Positions 8,257 through 14,722 of a DNA stretch of 32,343 nt are shown piece by piece. This DNA comes from an uncultured Oscillospiraceae bacterium. GTDB lineage: Bacteria > Bacillota > Clostridia > Oscillospirales > Ruminococcaceae. A model generated the notes under the pieces. That model ran no database searches and was not told the DNA's origin. It worked only from the letters and a program-made list of their open reading frames with translations. Position numbers and translations under genes: made by a program. The stretch is taken from positions 1 through 32,343 of the forward strand of contig CASEVW010000041.1 of the NCBI GenBank assembly GCA_949291395.1, written 5' to 3'. Positions within the stretch are counted from its first letter, which is position 1, and the number at the start of each line of letters is the position of its first letter.

Positions 8257-8297
8257 AGCGGTCCCTTTTCCCCCTTTTTGTCACTGAGTCAGTTATC

Positions 8298-8326
8298 ATT
8301 ATGGCCTCTCGGCCTGTATTTGTCAA
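8298..8326 (-). promoter_or_regulatory. Promoter of rsmD and the coiled-coil gene
   Basis: On the minus strand TTGACA (8321-8326) and CATAAT (8298-8303) are 17 bp apart. Predicted transcription starts near 8291, where the RNA begins with a small ACTG/CAGT stem-loop. The -35 box lies directly after the stop codon of the upstream gene. Confidence 0.78.
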
Positions 8327-8328
8327 GT

Positions 8329-8808
8329 TCACAGATCAACTGGCTTGCCCTGCAATTTTTGCAGCATCCGGTCCACCTTCTCCGCGTCGCACCGGTGATA
8401 AAGCACTCCGTCCAGCTGGATGTTCGGCCCCTTGCCGCACTGTTTGAAGCAGTTTTGGGTGCGCAGCCGCACCGTGCCCGCCGGCAAAGCGGCGATGCCC
8501 TGTTCCAGCCGGGCCAGCAGCGGGGCGTTGGCCTGGCCGCAGCGGCCGCCGCAACACACCACGATCTCGTGAAGGGCCTGCTGCCGTTTCAGGCTGGGAT
8601 ACAGCCGGATCAGCTTTTCCATGGCCGGCAGCTTCCAGCCGGTGACGGCCGCCGCCGTTTCCAGCGCCTGGTCCGGCAGATGGCCGTAGATCGCCTGGAT
8701 CTCCCGCAGAAAGGCCACCAGGTCCTCCTGGCTTAAGGCTGCCGCCCTGCCCCGTAGCCCGGCGTAATACTCCGCCGCCTGGGCAAACTGCTCGTGTTTT
8801 TCTTCCAT
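8329..8808 (-). CDS. Stand-alone NuoE-like [2Fe-2S] thioredoxin-fold protein
   Basis: The 159-residue protein resembles the 24-kDa NuoE/HndA subunit of NADH dehydrogenases and bifurcating hydrogenases. The N-terminal helical part contains the typical LVAFLREIQAIYGHLPDQAL. The cluster-binding cysteines are Cys85 and Cys90 (CCGGRC, C-x4-C) and Cys120 and Cys124 (CFKQC, C-x3-C), as in the family. No NuoF or hydrogenase partner is present in the window, so its redox partner is unknown. The ATG at 8808 is chosen because GGAGG (8816-8820) is 7 nt upstream. A GTG at 8814 lies too close to that site. The gene starts just after the uvrC stop codon and is probably coupled to it. Confidence 0.85.
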   Translation of the reverse strand: MEEKHEQFAQAAEYYAGLRGRAAALSQEDLVAFLREIQAIYGHLPDQALETAAAVTGWKLPAMEKLIRLYPSLKRQQALHEIVVCCGGRCGQANAPLLARLEQGIAALPAGTVRLRTQNCFKQCGKGPNIQLDGVLYHRCDAEKVDRMLQKLQGKPVDL

Positions 8809-8810
8809 GG

Positions 8811-10646
8811 TCACGCCTCCTGTTCCTGTGAATGAAAATGCTGGTAGACGGCCGCCGCCGCCTTTTTGCTCACGCCTTTTGCGTTTTCCAACGCTTCCAG
8901 CTCCGCCTGACGCACCGCCCCCACCGACTTAAAGTGCCCCAGCAGGGCTTTTGCGGTGGCAGGCCCCACGCCGGGGATGGCGGTGAGGCTGGAGGCATAG
9001 GCCTTCTTTTTCTGGCTGGCCCGCTGGTAACTGATGGAGAACCGGTGCACCTCGTCCTGAATGGAGGAGATGAAGGTGAAGATGTTCCGGTGCATGCTGA
9101 TGGCGATCTCCTGGCCGTCGCTGGTGACGATGGCCCGGGTGCGGTGGTGGTCGTCCTTCACCATGCCGTACAGGGGCACCGCCGCCAGCTGCGTGCCCGC
9201 CAAAGCGGCCTTCACGGCGCTCACCTGGCCCTTGCCGCCGTCCAGCAGGATCACGCTGGGCAGCACCGAAAACTGGCCCGGCGTGCCCTTTTCGTACTCT
9301 TTTGCCCGGCGGCTGAGGGCTTCGGCCATGCTGGCGTAGTCGTCGGTGCCCACCACCGTTTTCATCTTGAACCGCCGGTAGCCGCTCTTTTTGGGGCGGC
9401 CGTTCTCAAACACCACCATGCCGCAGACGCTGGTGCCGTCGCCCCAGTTGGAGATGTCGTAGCTCTCGATCACCTGGGGCGGCTCGGGCAGGCCCAGCAC
9501 GGCGGCGGCCTCATCCAGCAGGCGCTGCTGCCGGTCGGTGCGGCCGCTCTCCCGGGCCAGGCGCTCCACCGCGTTGGTGTAGGCCATGTTCACCAGTTTG
9601 GCGGTGTCGCCCCGCTGGGGCACATACAGCTGCACCTTGCTGCCCCGGGTCTGCTCCAGCAGCTGGTTCAACGCCTGGGCGCTCTCGGGCAGGGCATCCA
9701 CGGCGATCACCCGGGGGATCTCCTCCCCGTCCAGATAATAGCGGGGCAAGAATTCCTCCCGCAGGGCTTCCAGGTCGGTGGAGCCCCGGAACAAGAATTC
9801 CCGCTTGTCGGTCAGGCGGCCCTGGCGGTAGCGCAGGATGGCGGCGCAGCTGTTCTGCCCGGCGCCGGCAAAAGCGATCACGTCCATCTGCACGTTCTCG
9901 TCCACCACCACTTTCTGCCCGGCAGACACCTTTTTGATGGCGGCGATCTGGTCCCGCAGCAGGGCGGCCTGTTCAAAGTCCAGCCGCTCGGCGGCCTGCT
10001 CCATCCGCTGTTCCAGCGTTTTCACGATGTCCTTTTTGCCGTGGCGGATCAGCCGGATGGCTCCCTGCACCGCCTCGTTGTAGGCCTCCTTGCTGATCTT
10101 GCCGCTGCACAGGGCCATGCACTTGCCGATGTGGGCGTTCAGGCAGGGGCGGCCCTTGCCGATCTCCTGGGGGAAGCGCCGGCTGCACCGGGGCAGCAAA
10201 AAGGCGTTCTGGGCGGTCTCCACCATCTCCCGCACCGCAAAGCTGCTGGTGTAGGGGCCGATGTACTCCGCCCCGTCCTCCTCTTTTTGCAGCACTGCCG
10301 AGATGCGGGGGTATTCCTCCTTCGTCACCTTCACATAGCTGTAGCCCTTGTCGTCCTTTAACAGGATGTTGTATTTGGGGGTGTGGGCCTTGATCTGGCT
10401 GGCCTCCAGCACCAGGGCTTCAAACTCGCTTTGGCAGACGATCACGTCAAAGGCAAAGGCGTGCTCGATCATCTGGGTGACCTTGGCGTCGTGGGGCACC
10501 CCCTCCCGGAAATACTGGCTCACACGGGTGCGCAGCCGCTTTGCTTTGCCGATGTAGATGATCTCGTCCCGCTTGTCCCGGATGATATACACGCCGGGCA
10601 AAAGGGGCAGCATCTTGGCTTTTTGGTACAGTTCGGCCTTGGTCAT
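8811..10646 (-). CDS. uvrC: Excinuclease ABC subunit C (UvrC)
   Basis: UvrC makes both incisions around lesions in nucleotide excision repair. The 611-residue protein has the GIY-YIG nuclease domain (GVYIIRD to YIGKAKRLRTR, residues 18-41), a cysteine-containing linker, a UVR helix pair (LEQRMEQAAERLDFEQAALLRDQI), the RNase H-like C-terminal nuclease (VIESYDISNWGDG with catalytic Asp) and a helix-hairpin-helix end (LTAIPGVGPATAKALL). The ATG at 10646 is chosen because AAGGAGG lies 8 nt upstream and MTKAEL leads directly into the nuclease domain. An in-frame start at 10697 would lie inside the IS element. The insertion edge falls within the ribosome site (core CT at 10658-10659), leaving the GGAGG intact but moving the original upstream DNA 1.5 kb away. 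Confidence 0.96.
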   Translation of the reverse strand: MTKAELYQKAKMLPLLPGVYIIRDKRDEIIYIGKAKRLRTRVSQYFREGVPHDAKVTQMIEHAFAFDVIVCQSEFEALVLEASQIKAHTPKYNILLKDDKGYSYVKVTKEEYPRISAVLQKEEDGAEYIGPYTSSFAVREMVETAQNAFLLPRCSRRFPQEIGKGRPCLNAHIGKCMALCSGKISKEAYNEAVQGAIRLIRHGKKDIVKTLEQRMEQAAERLDFEQAALLRDQIAAIKKVSAGQKVVVDENVQMDVIAFAGAGQNSCAAILRYRQGRLTDKREFLFRGSTDLEALREEFLPRYYLDGEEIPRVIAVDALPESAQALNQLLEQTRGSKVQLYVPQRGDTAKLVNMAYTNAVERLARESGRTDRQQRLLDEAAAVLGLPEPPQVIESYDISNWGDGTSVCGMVVFENGRPKKSGYRRFKMKTVVGTDDYASMAEALSRRAKEYEKGTPGQFSVLPSVILLDGGKGQVSAVKAALAGTQLAAVPLYGMVKDDHHRTRAIVTSDGQEIAISMHRNIFTFISSIQDEVHRFSISYQRASQKKKAYASSLTAIPGVGPATAKALLGHFKSVGAVRQAELEALENAKGVSKKAAAAVYQHFHSQEQEA

Positions 10647-10673
10647 CGGCCCGCCTCCTTGTATTATAGAGTA

Positions 10674-10850
10674 GTAGTTATTAGAGCCCCTCTCCAAGGG
10701 CTATGTGCTACACTGTAAGGGATGCTGTGGATTGGTGATCGCCTCCTACCACAAGATGGTTCTTGAAAGGTTCCAACCACAGCCCCTTACATTTTGTTGA
10801 TCAGTTAAATACCGCCAGACGGTTTATGTGGAACAAGGCTACAAAAGTAA
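10674..10850 (+). ncRNA. Bridge RNA of the IS110 element
   Basis: Three structured parts can be drawn by eye. (1) A 5' hairpin, AGCCC (10685-10689) with GGGCT (10698-10702). (2) A target-binding loop: TGTAAGGG (10714-10721) with CCCTTACA (10784-10791), GCTGTGG (10724-10730) with CCACAGC (10777-10783), TTGG with CCAA, then an internal loop whose left side holds CGCCTCCT (10740-10747) and right side TGAAAGG (10764-10770), capped by ACCA/TGGT. (3) A donor-binding loop: TTTTGT (10792-10797) with ACAAAA (10841-10846), left side AGTTAA (10803-10808) matching the right end of the IS, right side ACAAG (10833-10837) complementary to CTTGT at the left end, capped by ACCG/CGGT. This is the IS621 bridge-RNA architecture. 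Exact RNA ends are inferred. Confidence 0.85.
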
Positions 10851-10899
10851 GGTGTACTGTGGATGCAGCATCACATATTTACCGCTGGAGGGATTTGTT

Positions 10900-12078
10900 A
10901 TGGTGATTTCTGTTGGTATCGATGTCTCAAAAGACAAACACGATTGCTTTATCGTCAGCTCTGAGGGCGAAGTCCTGGCGGATGTATTCACGATTCCAAA
11001 CAACATGGATGGGTTTCACCGTCTGTTGCAGAAGATCGAGGCTTGTGCTACACCGCAGGACAAAATAAAAGTAGGGCTTGAGGCGACCGGGCATTACAGC
11101 TACAACCTTCTCGGGTTTCTTCTTGACAATGGTCTGGCCACCTATGTCCTGAACCCCTTGCGCACAAACCTCTACCGAAAAAGCCTTAGCCTGAGAAAGA
11201 CCAAAACCGACCGGGTGGATGCACGAACGATTGCTTCTATGCTGTTATCCGATGCGGGCCTCAAACCCTACACAACTACAGCATACCACAACGAAGAGCT
11301 AAAGTCACTAACCAGATACCGTTTTGACAAGGTGAAGGAACGCGCCAAACTGAAAAGTTCTGTCTCCCGGCTAGTCTGTATCCTGTTTCCTGAGCTGGAA
11401 AAGCTGGTGCCGTCTCTGCACATTGCCTCGGTCTACGCCTTGCTGGAGGAGTTCCCCGGAGCCAAGCAGGTTGCAAGCGCCCATTTGACCAGGCTAAAAT
11501 CCCTTCTGGAAACAGCCTCCAAAGGCCGCTACAAGCAGGAAATGGCGCTGGCGATCCGCAATGCAGCCAAAAACTCGATTGGTTCCCGGATGCCTGCCAA
11601 GTCCCTTGAATTGCAGCACACCATCCGTCTCATCCGTGAATTGGATACTGAAATCGTGGAAATCGAGGAACAGATCCAGTCCATTATGGATGAACTCCAT
11701 TCTCCCATTACCACTATCCCAGGATTGGGCTTCCGTATGGCTGCTATGATCCTTGCTGAAGTGGGCGATTTCTCTCGCTTTGACTCCCCGGACAAGCTGC
11801 TGGCTTATGCCGGGATGTCGCCCTCTACTTACCAGTCCGGCCAGCTTAAAAATTGCTACCCGCACATGGAAAAGAGCGGTTCCAGGTACCTGCGCTATGC
11901 CCTTTTCAATGCAGCCAAGTATGTCTGCCTCTGGGACACTAACTTTGCCGCTTATCTTGCCAAGAAACGGGCGGAGGGCAAGCATTACAACGTCGCCATT
12001 TCTCATGCAGCCAAAAAGCTCGTGCGTCTGATTTTCGCTATGGAAAAATCCGGGACGCCCTACCATTTGACCGTCTGA
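10900..12078 (+). CDS. IS110-family transposase (bridge-RNA-guided recombinase)
   Basis: The 392-residue protein has the RuvC-like DEDD N-terminal domain: Asp8 (GIDVSKDK), Glu61 (GLEATGHY), Asp104 and Asp107 (TKTDRVDART). A coiled-coil stretch follows, then the C-terminal Transposase_20 domain with PGLGFRMAAMILAE (274-287) and the probable catalytic serine Ser313 in AGMSPSTYQSGQ, followed by SGSRYLRYALFNAA. IS110 enzymes recombine donor and target DNA through this serine and a DEDD pocket, guided by the bridge RNA. The ATG at 10900 has a GGAGGG site 8 nt upstream and gives the usual MVISVGIDVSK start. The reading frame is open and all catalytic residues are present, so the element looks active. 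Confidence 0.95.
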   Translation: MVISVGIDVSKDKHDCFIVSSEGEVLADVFTIPNNMDGFHRLLQKIEACATPQDKIKVGLEATGHYSYNLLGFLLDNGLATYVLNPLRTNLYRKSLSLRKTKTDRVDARTIASMLLSDAGLKPYTTTAYHNEELKSLTRYRFDKVKERAKLKSSVSRLVCILFPELEKLVPSLHIASVYALLEEFPGAKQVASAHLTRLKSLLETASKGRYKQEMALAIRNAAKNSIGSRMPAKSLELQHTIRLIRELDTEIVEIEEQIQSIMDELHSPITTIPGLGFRMAAMILAEVGDFSRFDSPDKLLAYAGMSPSTYQSGQLKNCYPHMEKSGSRYLRYALFNAAKYVCLWDTNFAAYLAKKRAEGKHYNVAISHAAKKLVRLIFAMEKSGTPYHLTV

Positions 12079-12098
12079 CTTCTTCCGCTTTGCTATCC

Positions 12099-12116
12099 GA
12101 GGCCCGCTCGGGCCTC
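12099..12116 (+). terminator. Hairpin after the transposase gene
   Basis: GAGGCCCG and CGGGCCTC form an almost loop-less perfect inverted repeat 20 nt after the stop codon. The T-rich stretch that follows is separated from it (CTTTTT at about 12131), so it is a weak terminator at best. Confidence 0.45.
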
Positions 12117-12173
12117 TGCTTTGCTATACCCTTTTTGAGCCATCTGCTTTTTCGCCTCCACTCATTTTGGGGG

Positions 12174-12179
12174 TTGACT
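12174..12179 (+). promoter_or_regulatory. Half-promoter (-35) at the right end of the IS
   Basis: TTGACT lies 15 nt inside the right end (counting through the core). In the excised circle it would sit exactly 17 nt before TATTAT (10662-10667) at the left end, giving a complete promoter aimed at the bridge RNA and transposase. In the inserted state the left -10 is faced only by the weak host sequence TTGGTC (10639-10644). Confidence 0.7.
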
Positions 12180-12220
12180 TTTAATAGTTAATCTTTCATT
12201 GGTCATTATGCCCCGATCAG

Positions 12221-12256
12221 GGGAAAGAAAAAGGGCGGGTCTTTGACCCGCCCTTT
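12221..12256 (-). terminator. Intrinsic terminator of ptsH
   Basis: GGGCGGGTC (12233-12241) pairs perfectly with GACCCGCCC (12245-12253) around a TTT loop, with A/T extension of the stem. On the minus strand TTTTTCTTT follows. It lies 20 nt after the ptsH stop codon. Confidence 0.93.
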
Positions 12257-12276
12257 GGTTGTATCAAAACAAGAAA

Positions 12277-12540
12277 TTACTCAGCAAAACCGGAGTTCAC
12301 CAGCTTGACCAGGCCCTCCACGGCAGCCTGCTCGTCCGCGCCGTCCGCGATGATGCGGATGGTGGTGCCGCCCACGATGCCCAGGCTCAGAACGCCCAGC
12401 AGGCTCTTGGCGTTTACCCGGCGCTCTTCCTTTTCCACCCAGATGGAAGACTTGTACTCATTGGCCTTCTGGATGAAGAAGGTAGCGGGACGGGCATGCA
12501 GGCCGACCTTGTTTTCTACAGTAACTTCTTTAACAAACAT
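12277..12540 (-). CDS. ptsH: Phosphocarrier protein HPr
   Basis: HPr carries phosphate from enzyme I to the sugar-specific EIIA proteins of the phosphotransferase system. The 87-residue protein has the active-site His15 in GLHARPA and the regulatory Ser46 in NAKSLLGVLSLG, the site phosphorylated by HPr kinase for carbon catabolite control in Firmicutes. Length is normal. No ptsI follows: the gene is followed by a terminator and then, in the ancestral arrangement, uvrC. The start at 12540 has only a modest GGAG site about 10 nt upstream. The leader contains a stem-loop (12571-12599) and a cre-like palindrome (12663-12672). Confidence 0.96.
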   Translation of the reverse strand: MFVKEVTVENKVGLHARPATFFIQKANEYKSSIWVEKEERRVNAKSLLGVLSLGIVGGTTIRIIADGADEQAAVEGLVKLVNSGFAE

Positions 12541-12757
12541 GATTCATTCGCTCCTATTTCTAAAAATTAGATGGGCTTCTGGTTGTTATGATAGCCCATT
12601 CTCACCGGATTGTACAGAGCATTTGTGCAATTTTGTCAGTTTTCCGAATCCTCAAAAAACCGGAAACGTTTCTTTGTGCAAAATCGCCACTAAGTTTTCA
12701 ACATTCTCATAGCATTATCCCAAAAGTTTTAAACAATTTTAGGAATCAACCCTGTTT
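12541..12757 (-). promoter_or_regulatory. ptsH upstream region: candidate promoter, 5' stem-loop and cre-like site
   Basis: No gene is seen in these 217 nt. ATGGGCT (12571-12577) and AGCCCAT (12593-12599) form a 7-bp stem with a 15-nt loop. On the minus strand CTAATTTTT follows. A possible promoter is CTGACA (12634-12639), a long 19-bp spacer, then TACAAT (12609-12614), which would start the RNA right at this stem-loop. A second, weaker option is TGTACA (12611-12616), 17 bp, TATCAT (12588-12593), and the two cannot both apply. GAAACGTTTC (12663-12672) resembles the core of a CcpA cre site, which would fit a PTS gene but matches only partly. Confidence 0.4.
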
Positions 12758-13477
12758 TTATACGTCTTTTGGTTTGTTTTTGTATGCTTCATACAGGTCC
12801 GGGCGGCGGTTTTTGGTGCGTTCCAGGCTTTGTTCCTGCCGCCATTTGTCAATATTGCCATGATGGCCGCTGAGCAGCACGGCGGGCACCTTTCTGCCCC
12901 GCCACTCTTCGGGGCGGGTGTACTGGGGATACTCCAAAAGGCCGTCCCAGTGGCTCTCGTTCTGGTAGCCCTCCGGCTCGGCCAGCACGCCGGGCTGCAA
13001 GCGCAGCACGCTGTCCGCCACCACCAGGGCGGCCAGCTCGCCGCCGGTGAGCACATAGTCCCCGATGCTGATCTCTTCGTCCGCCAGCTCCTCGATGACC
13101 CGCTCGTCCATCCCCTCGTAATGGCCGCACACCAGCAGCAGGCTGTCGTACTGGGCCAGTTCCTTGGCCTTTTCCTCGCTGTAGGGCTGGCCTGCCGCCG
13201 TCATGAATATGATATGCGGCCGGGGGCGGCCCTGTTCCTCCACCTGCCGCACGATGTCCATGCAGCAGTCGTAGATGGGCTGGGCGTTCATCACCATGCC
13301 GCAGCCCCCGCCGTAGGGGTAGTCATCCACCTGCTTTTGCCGGTTCAGGGTGTAATCCCGGATCTGGTGGCAGTGGGTCTCGATATAGCCTCGTTTTGCG
13401 GCCCGGCCCAGGATGCTCTCGTCCAGCACACGCTGGCACATCTCCGGGAACAGGGTCGCCACATCCACCCGCATCAT
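12758..13477 (-). CDS. trmD: tRNA (guanine37-N1)-methyltransferase TrmD
   Basis: This essential SAM-dependent trefoil-knot enzyme makes m1G37 in tRNAs and so prevents +1 frameshifting. The 239-residue protein shows the N-terminus [23 protein letters not shown], the knot motif [13 protein letters not shown], and [19 protein letters not shown] with the SAM-loop residues, then [18 protein letters not shown]. It overlaps the rimM stop codon (ATGA), which indicates translational coupling. The ribosomal protein gene rplS, which usually follows trmD, is absent: the next gene is ptsH. Confidence 0.96.
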   Translation of the reverse strand: MMRVDVATLFPEMCQRVLDESILGRAAKRGYIETHCHQIRDYTLNRQKQVDDYPYGGGCGMVMNAQPIYDCCMDIVRQVEEQGRPRPHIIFMTAAGQPYSEEKAKELAQYDSLLLVCGHYEGMDERVIEELADEEISIGDYVLTGGELAALVVADSVLRLQPGVLAEPEGYQNESHWDGLLEYPQYTRPEEWRGRKVPAVLLSGHHGNIDKWRQEQSLERTKNRRPDLYEAYKNKPKDV

Positions 13478-14004
13478 ACGCTGTCACCGTTTTCCGCGTC
13501 GCTGAACATGCCGGGGATGGGGCTCACCAGCACCTTGCGGCCCTCGATGTCGATCTTGTCCAAAAAGGGCTTCACCGCCGGGAACAGGGCGGTGCTGCCG
13601 TCCGGGCAGTCGATAGTGTACACGTCCTGGGCGCCGGGATGGTTCACCTCGCGGATGGTGCCGTACACCCGGCCGCTGGCGGAATCCACCACCTGGCAGC
13701 CCAGCAGGTCCACCTGGAAATAGTGGCCCTTGGGCAGCTTTGCGTCGGCCCGGTCGATGTAAAACACCTGGCCCACCAGCGCCCGGGCGGCGTCCATATC
13801 CCCAACGCCCGCAAAGGTCACCAGGGCCATGTTCTTGTGGGGGCGCACCTTGACCACCTCCAGCGGGTCCTGGCCCTGGGGGCCCCGGTACAGCCGCTTG
13901 AACTTGGCCAAAAAGGCGGCGTCGTCGCACCAAAGCTCCACCTTGACCTCGCCGGTCACGCCGTGGGTGGTCACCGCTTTGCAGACTTCCAGATATTGCT
14001 GCAT
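13474..14004 (-). CDS. rimM: Ribosome maturation factor RimM
   Basis: RimM binds ribosomal protein S19 and helps 30S head maturation. The 176-residue protein starts [22 protein letters not shown], the family pattern (VGKI..THGL.GEVKV), and has a C-terminal PRC-barrel ([44 protein letters not shown]). The ATG at 14004 is chosen because GGAGAGG lies just upstream and the family pattern starts there. A longer in-frame start at 14070 would run through the terminator hairpin. It is coupled to trmD through a 4-nt overlap. Confidence 0.94.
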   Translation of the reverse strand: MQQYLEVCKAVTTHGVTGEVKVELWCDDAAFLAKFKRLYRGPQGQDPLEVVKVRPHKNMALVTFAGVGDMDAARALVGQVFYIDRADAKLPKGHYFQVDLLGCQVVDSASGRVYGTIREVNHPGAQDVYTIDCPDGSTALFPAVKPFLDKIDIEGRKVLVSPIPGMFSDAENGDSV

Positions 14005-14044
14005 TTCATCCTCTCCTTTGCGCTTCGCAAACAGATACAAAGAA

Positions 14045-14076
14045 GGCCCTTTGCGGCGGTTCGGCGGCAAAGGGCC
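14045..14076 (-). terminator. Hairpin between khpA and rimM
   Basis: GGCCCTTTGC (14045-14054) and GCAAAGGGCC (14067-14076) form a perfect 10-bp stem with a 12-nt loop. On the minus strand TTCTTTGTAT follows, a moderate U-tract. It sits inside the normally continuous rpsP-khpA-rimM-trmD operon, so it probably reduces rather than stops expression of rimM-trmD relative to rpsP. Confidence 0.65.
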
Positions 14077-14105
14077 CTGTTTGTGTTGTGTGAGTCAAGA
14101 AAAAG

Positions 14106-14339
14106 TCAGTCGATCTCGACTAAGACCTTTTCGCCCCTGCGAACGGCAGCCGCACGCATAACAACGCGGATGGCCTTGGCGATGCGGCCCTGTTTGCCGA
14201 TCACCCGGCCCATATCGTTTTCCGCCACGCTCAGGTGGTAAACGATGGTGCCGTCCTCCCGGGGCTCGTCAACGGACACGGTCACAGCGTCCTTGTCATC
14301 GACCAGCCCCCGGGCAACTGCGAGCAACAGTTCCTGCAT
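14106..14339 (-). CDS. khpA: KH-domain RNA-binding protein KhpA
   Basis: This small RNA-binding protein of 77 residues is a single KH domain with the GxxG loop in MGRVIGKQGRIAKAIR. KhpA (YlqC) works with KhpB/Jag in RNA binding and in control of cell size in Firmicutes. It lies between rpsP and rimM, its standard place. The ATG at 14339 is used because GGAGGG is 7 nt upstream. An earlier in-frame ATG at 14354 lies directly before that site and is unlikely to be the start. Confidence 0.93.
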   Translation of the reverse strand: MQELLLAVARGLVDDKDAVTVSVDEPREDGTIVYHLSVAENDMGRVIGKQGRIAKAIRVVMRAAAVRRGEKVLVEID

Positions 14340-14366
14340 ATGGTTGCCCTCCATTCCGAAAAAATC

Positions 14367-14609
14367 TTACAGGATCTCGTTCTTCTTCAGCAGAGTGCGA
14401 ACGGTATCGGTGGGCTGAGCGCCGTTGGCGATCCACTTCTTAGCCTTCTCGGCGTCGATCTTCACAACGCTGGGCTCCTTGGTGGGATCGTAGTAGCCGA
14501 TCTCCTCGATGAAACGGCCATCGCGGGGGAAGCGGCTGTCAGCAACAACAACGCGGTAGAAGGGAGCTTTCTTGGCGCCCATGCGGCGCAGACGGATCTT
14601 AACTGCCAT
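14367..14609 (-). CDS. rpsP: 30S ribosomal protein S16
   Basis: The 80-residue protein begins [26 protein letters not shown] and contains [16 protein letters not shown], the clear signatures of bacterial S16, an early 30S assembly protein. The ATG at 14609 follows AGGAGGT at good spacing. A longer frame start at 14645 has no such support. Codon choice is strongly biased (AAG, CGG/CGC, AAC), as expected for a highly expressed gene. A small GGCCTT/AAGGCC hairpin (about 14635-14650) lies in its leader. No clear promoter was found between ffh and rpsP, so it is probably read from the ylxM promoter. Confidence 0.97.
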   Translation of the reverse strand: MAVKIRLRRMGAKKAPFYRVVVADSRFPRDGRFIEEIGYYDPTKEPSVVKIDAEKAKKWIANGAQPTDTVRTLLKKNEIL

Positions 14610-14722
14610 AGTGGTGTACCTCCTGATCAATAGGGGCCTTTGCAAGGCCAGATAAATTTATTGTGTATAAAAACCTTACCCTCCCCAGGGGAAAAGCAGG
14701 TCATACCGGGTGGTGGGCCTTT

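Larger units (their letters stand above)
10660..12194 (+). mobile_element. IS110-family insertion sequence, IS621-like layout, about 1.54 kb
   Basis: The ends were deduced from the bridge-RNA guides. The left flank CGCCTCCT (10652-10659) is identical to the left target guide at 10740-10747. The right flank CTTTCA (12193-12198) is complementary to the right target guide TGAAAG at 10764-10769. Both junctions then carry a CT core (10658-10659 and 12193-12194), the core dinucleotide known for IS621. As expected for IS110, there are no terminal inverted repeats and no target duplication beyond the core. The DNA inside is visibly more A+T-rich than the flanks. It carries a bridge RNA, one transposase gene and a short 3' non-coding end. 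The rebuilt empty site reads CGCCTCCTTTCATTGG, the uvrC ribosome site on the other strand. Confidence 0.85.

Noticed and set aside
10675-10680. TAGTTA near both ends of the IS (10675-10680 and 12185-12190) as target duplication or IS boundary
   Set aside because: It was considered first, but it leaves the guide matches unexplained. The CT core with flanks at 10652-10659 and 12193-12198 agrees with both target guides and with a 17-bp junction promoter.
10828-10899. Upstream in-frame start for the transposase at 10828
   Set aside because: It would run through the donor-binding loop of the bridge RNA and has no ribosome site. The ATG at 10900 has GGAGGG and the normal family N-terminus.
12588-12863. 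Plus-strand open frames of about 90-135 codons upstream of ptsH
   Set aside because: They have no ribosome site, their composition is A+T-driven, and they overlap trmD on the opposite strand.
14610-14722. Possible separate promoter for rpsP (TATACA in an A+T-rich stretch)
   Set aside because: There is no acceptable -35 box at 16-18 bp. Read-through from the ylxM promoter is a simpler explanation.
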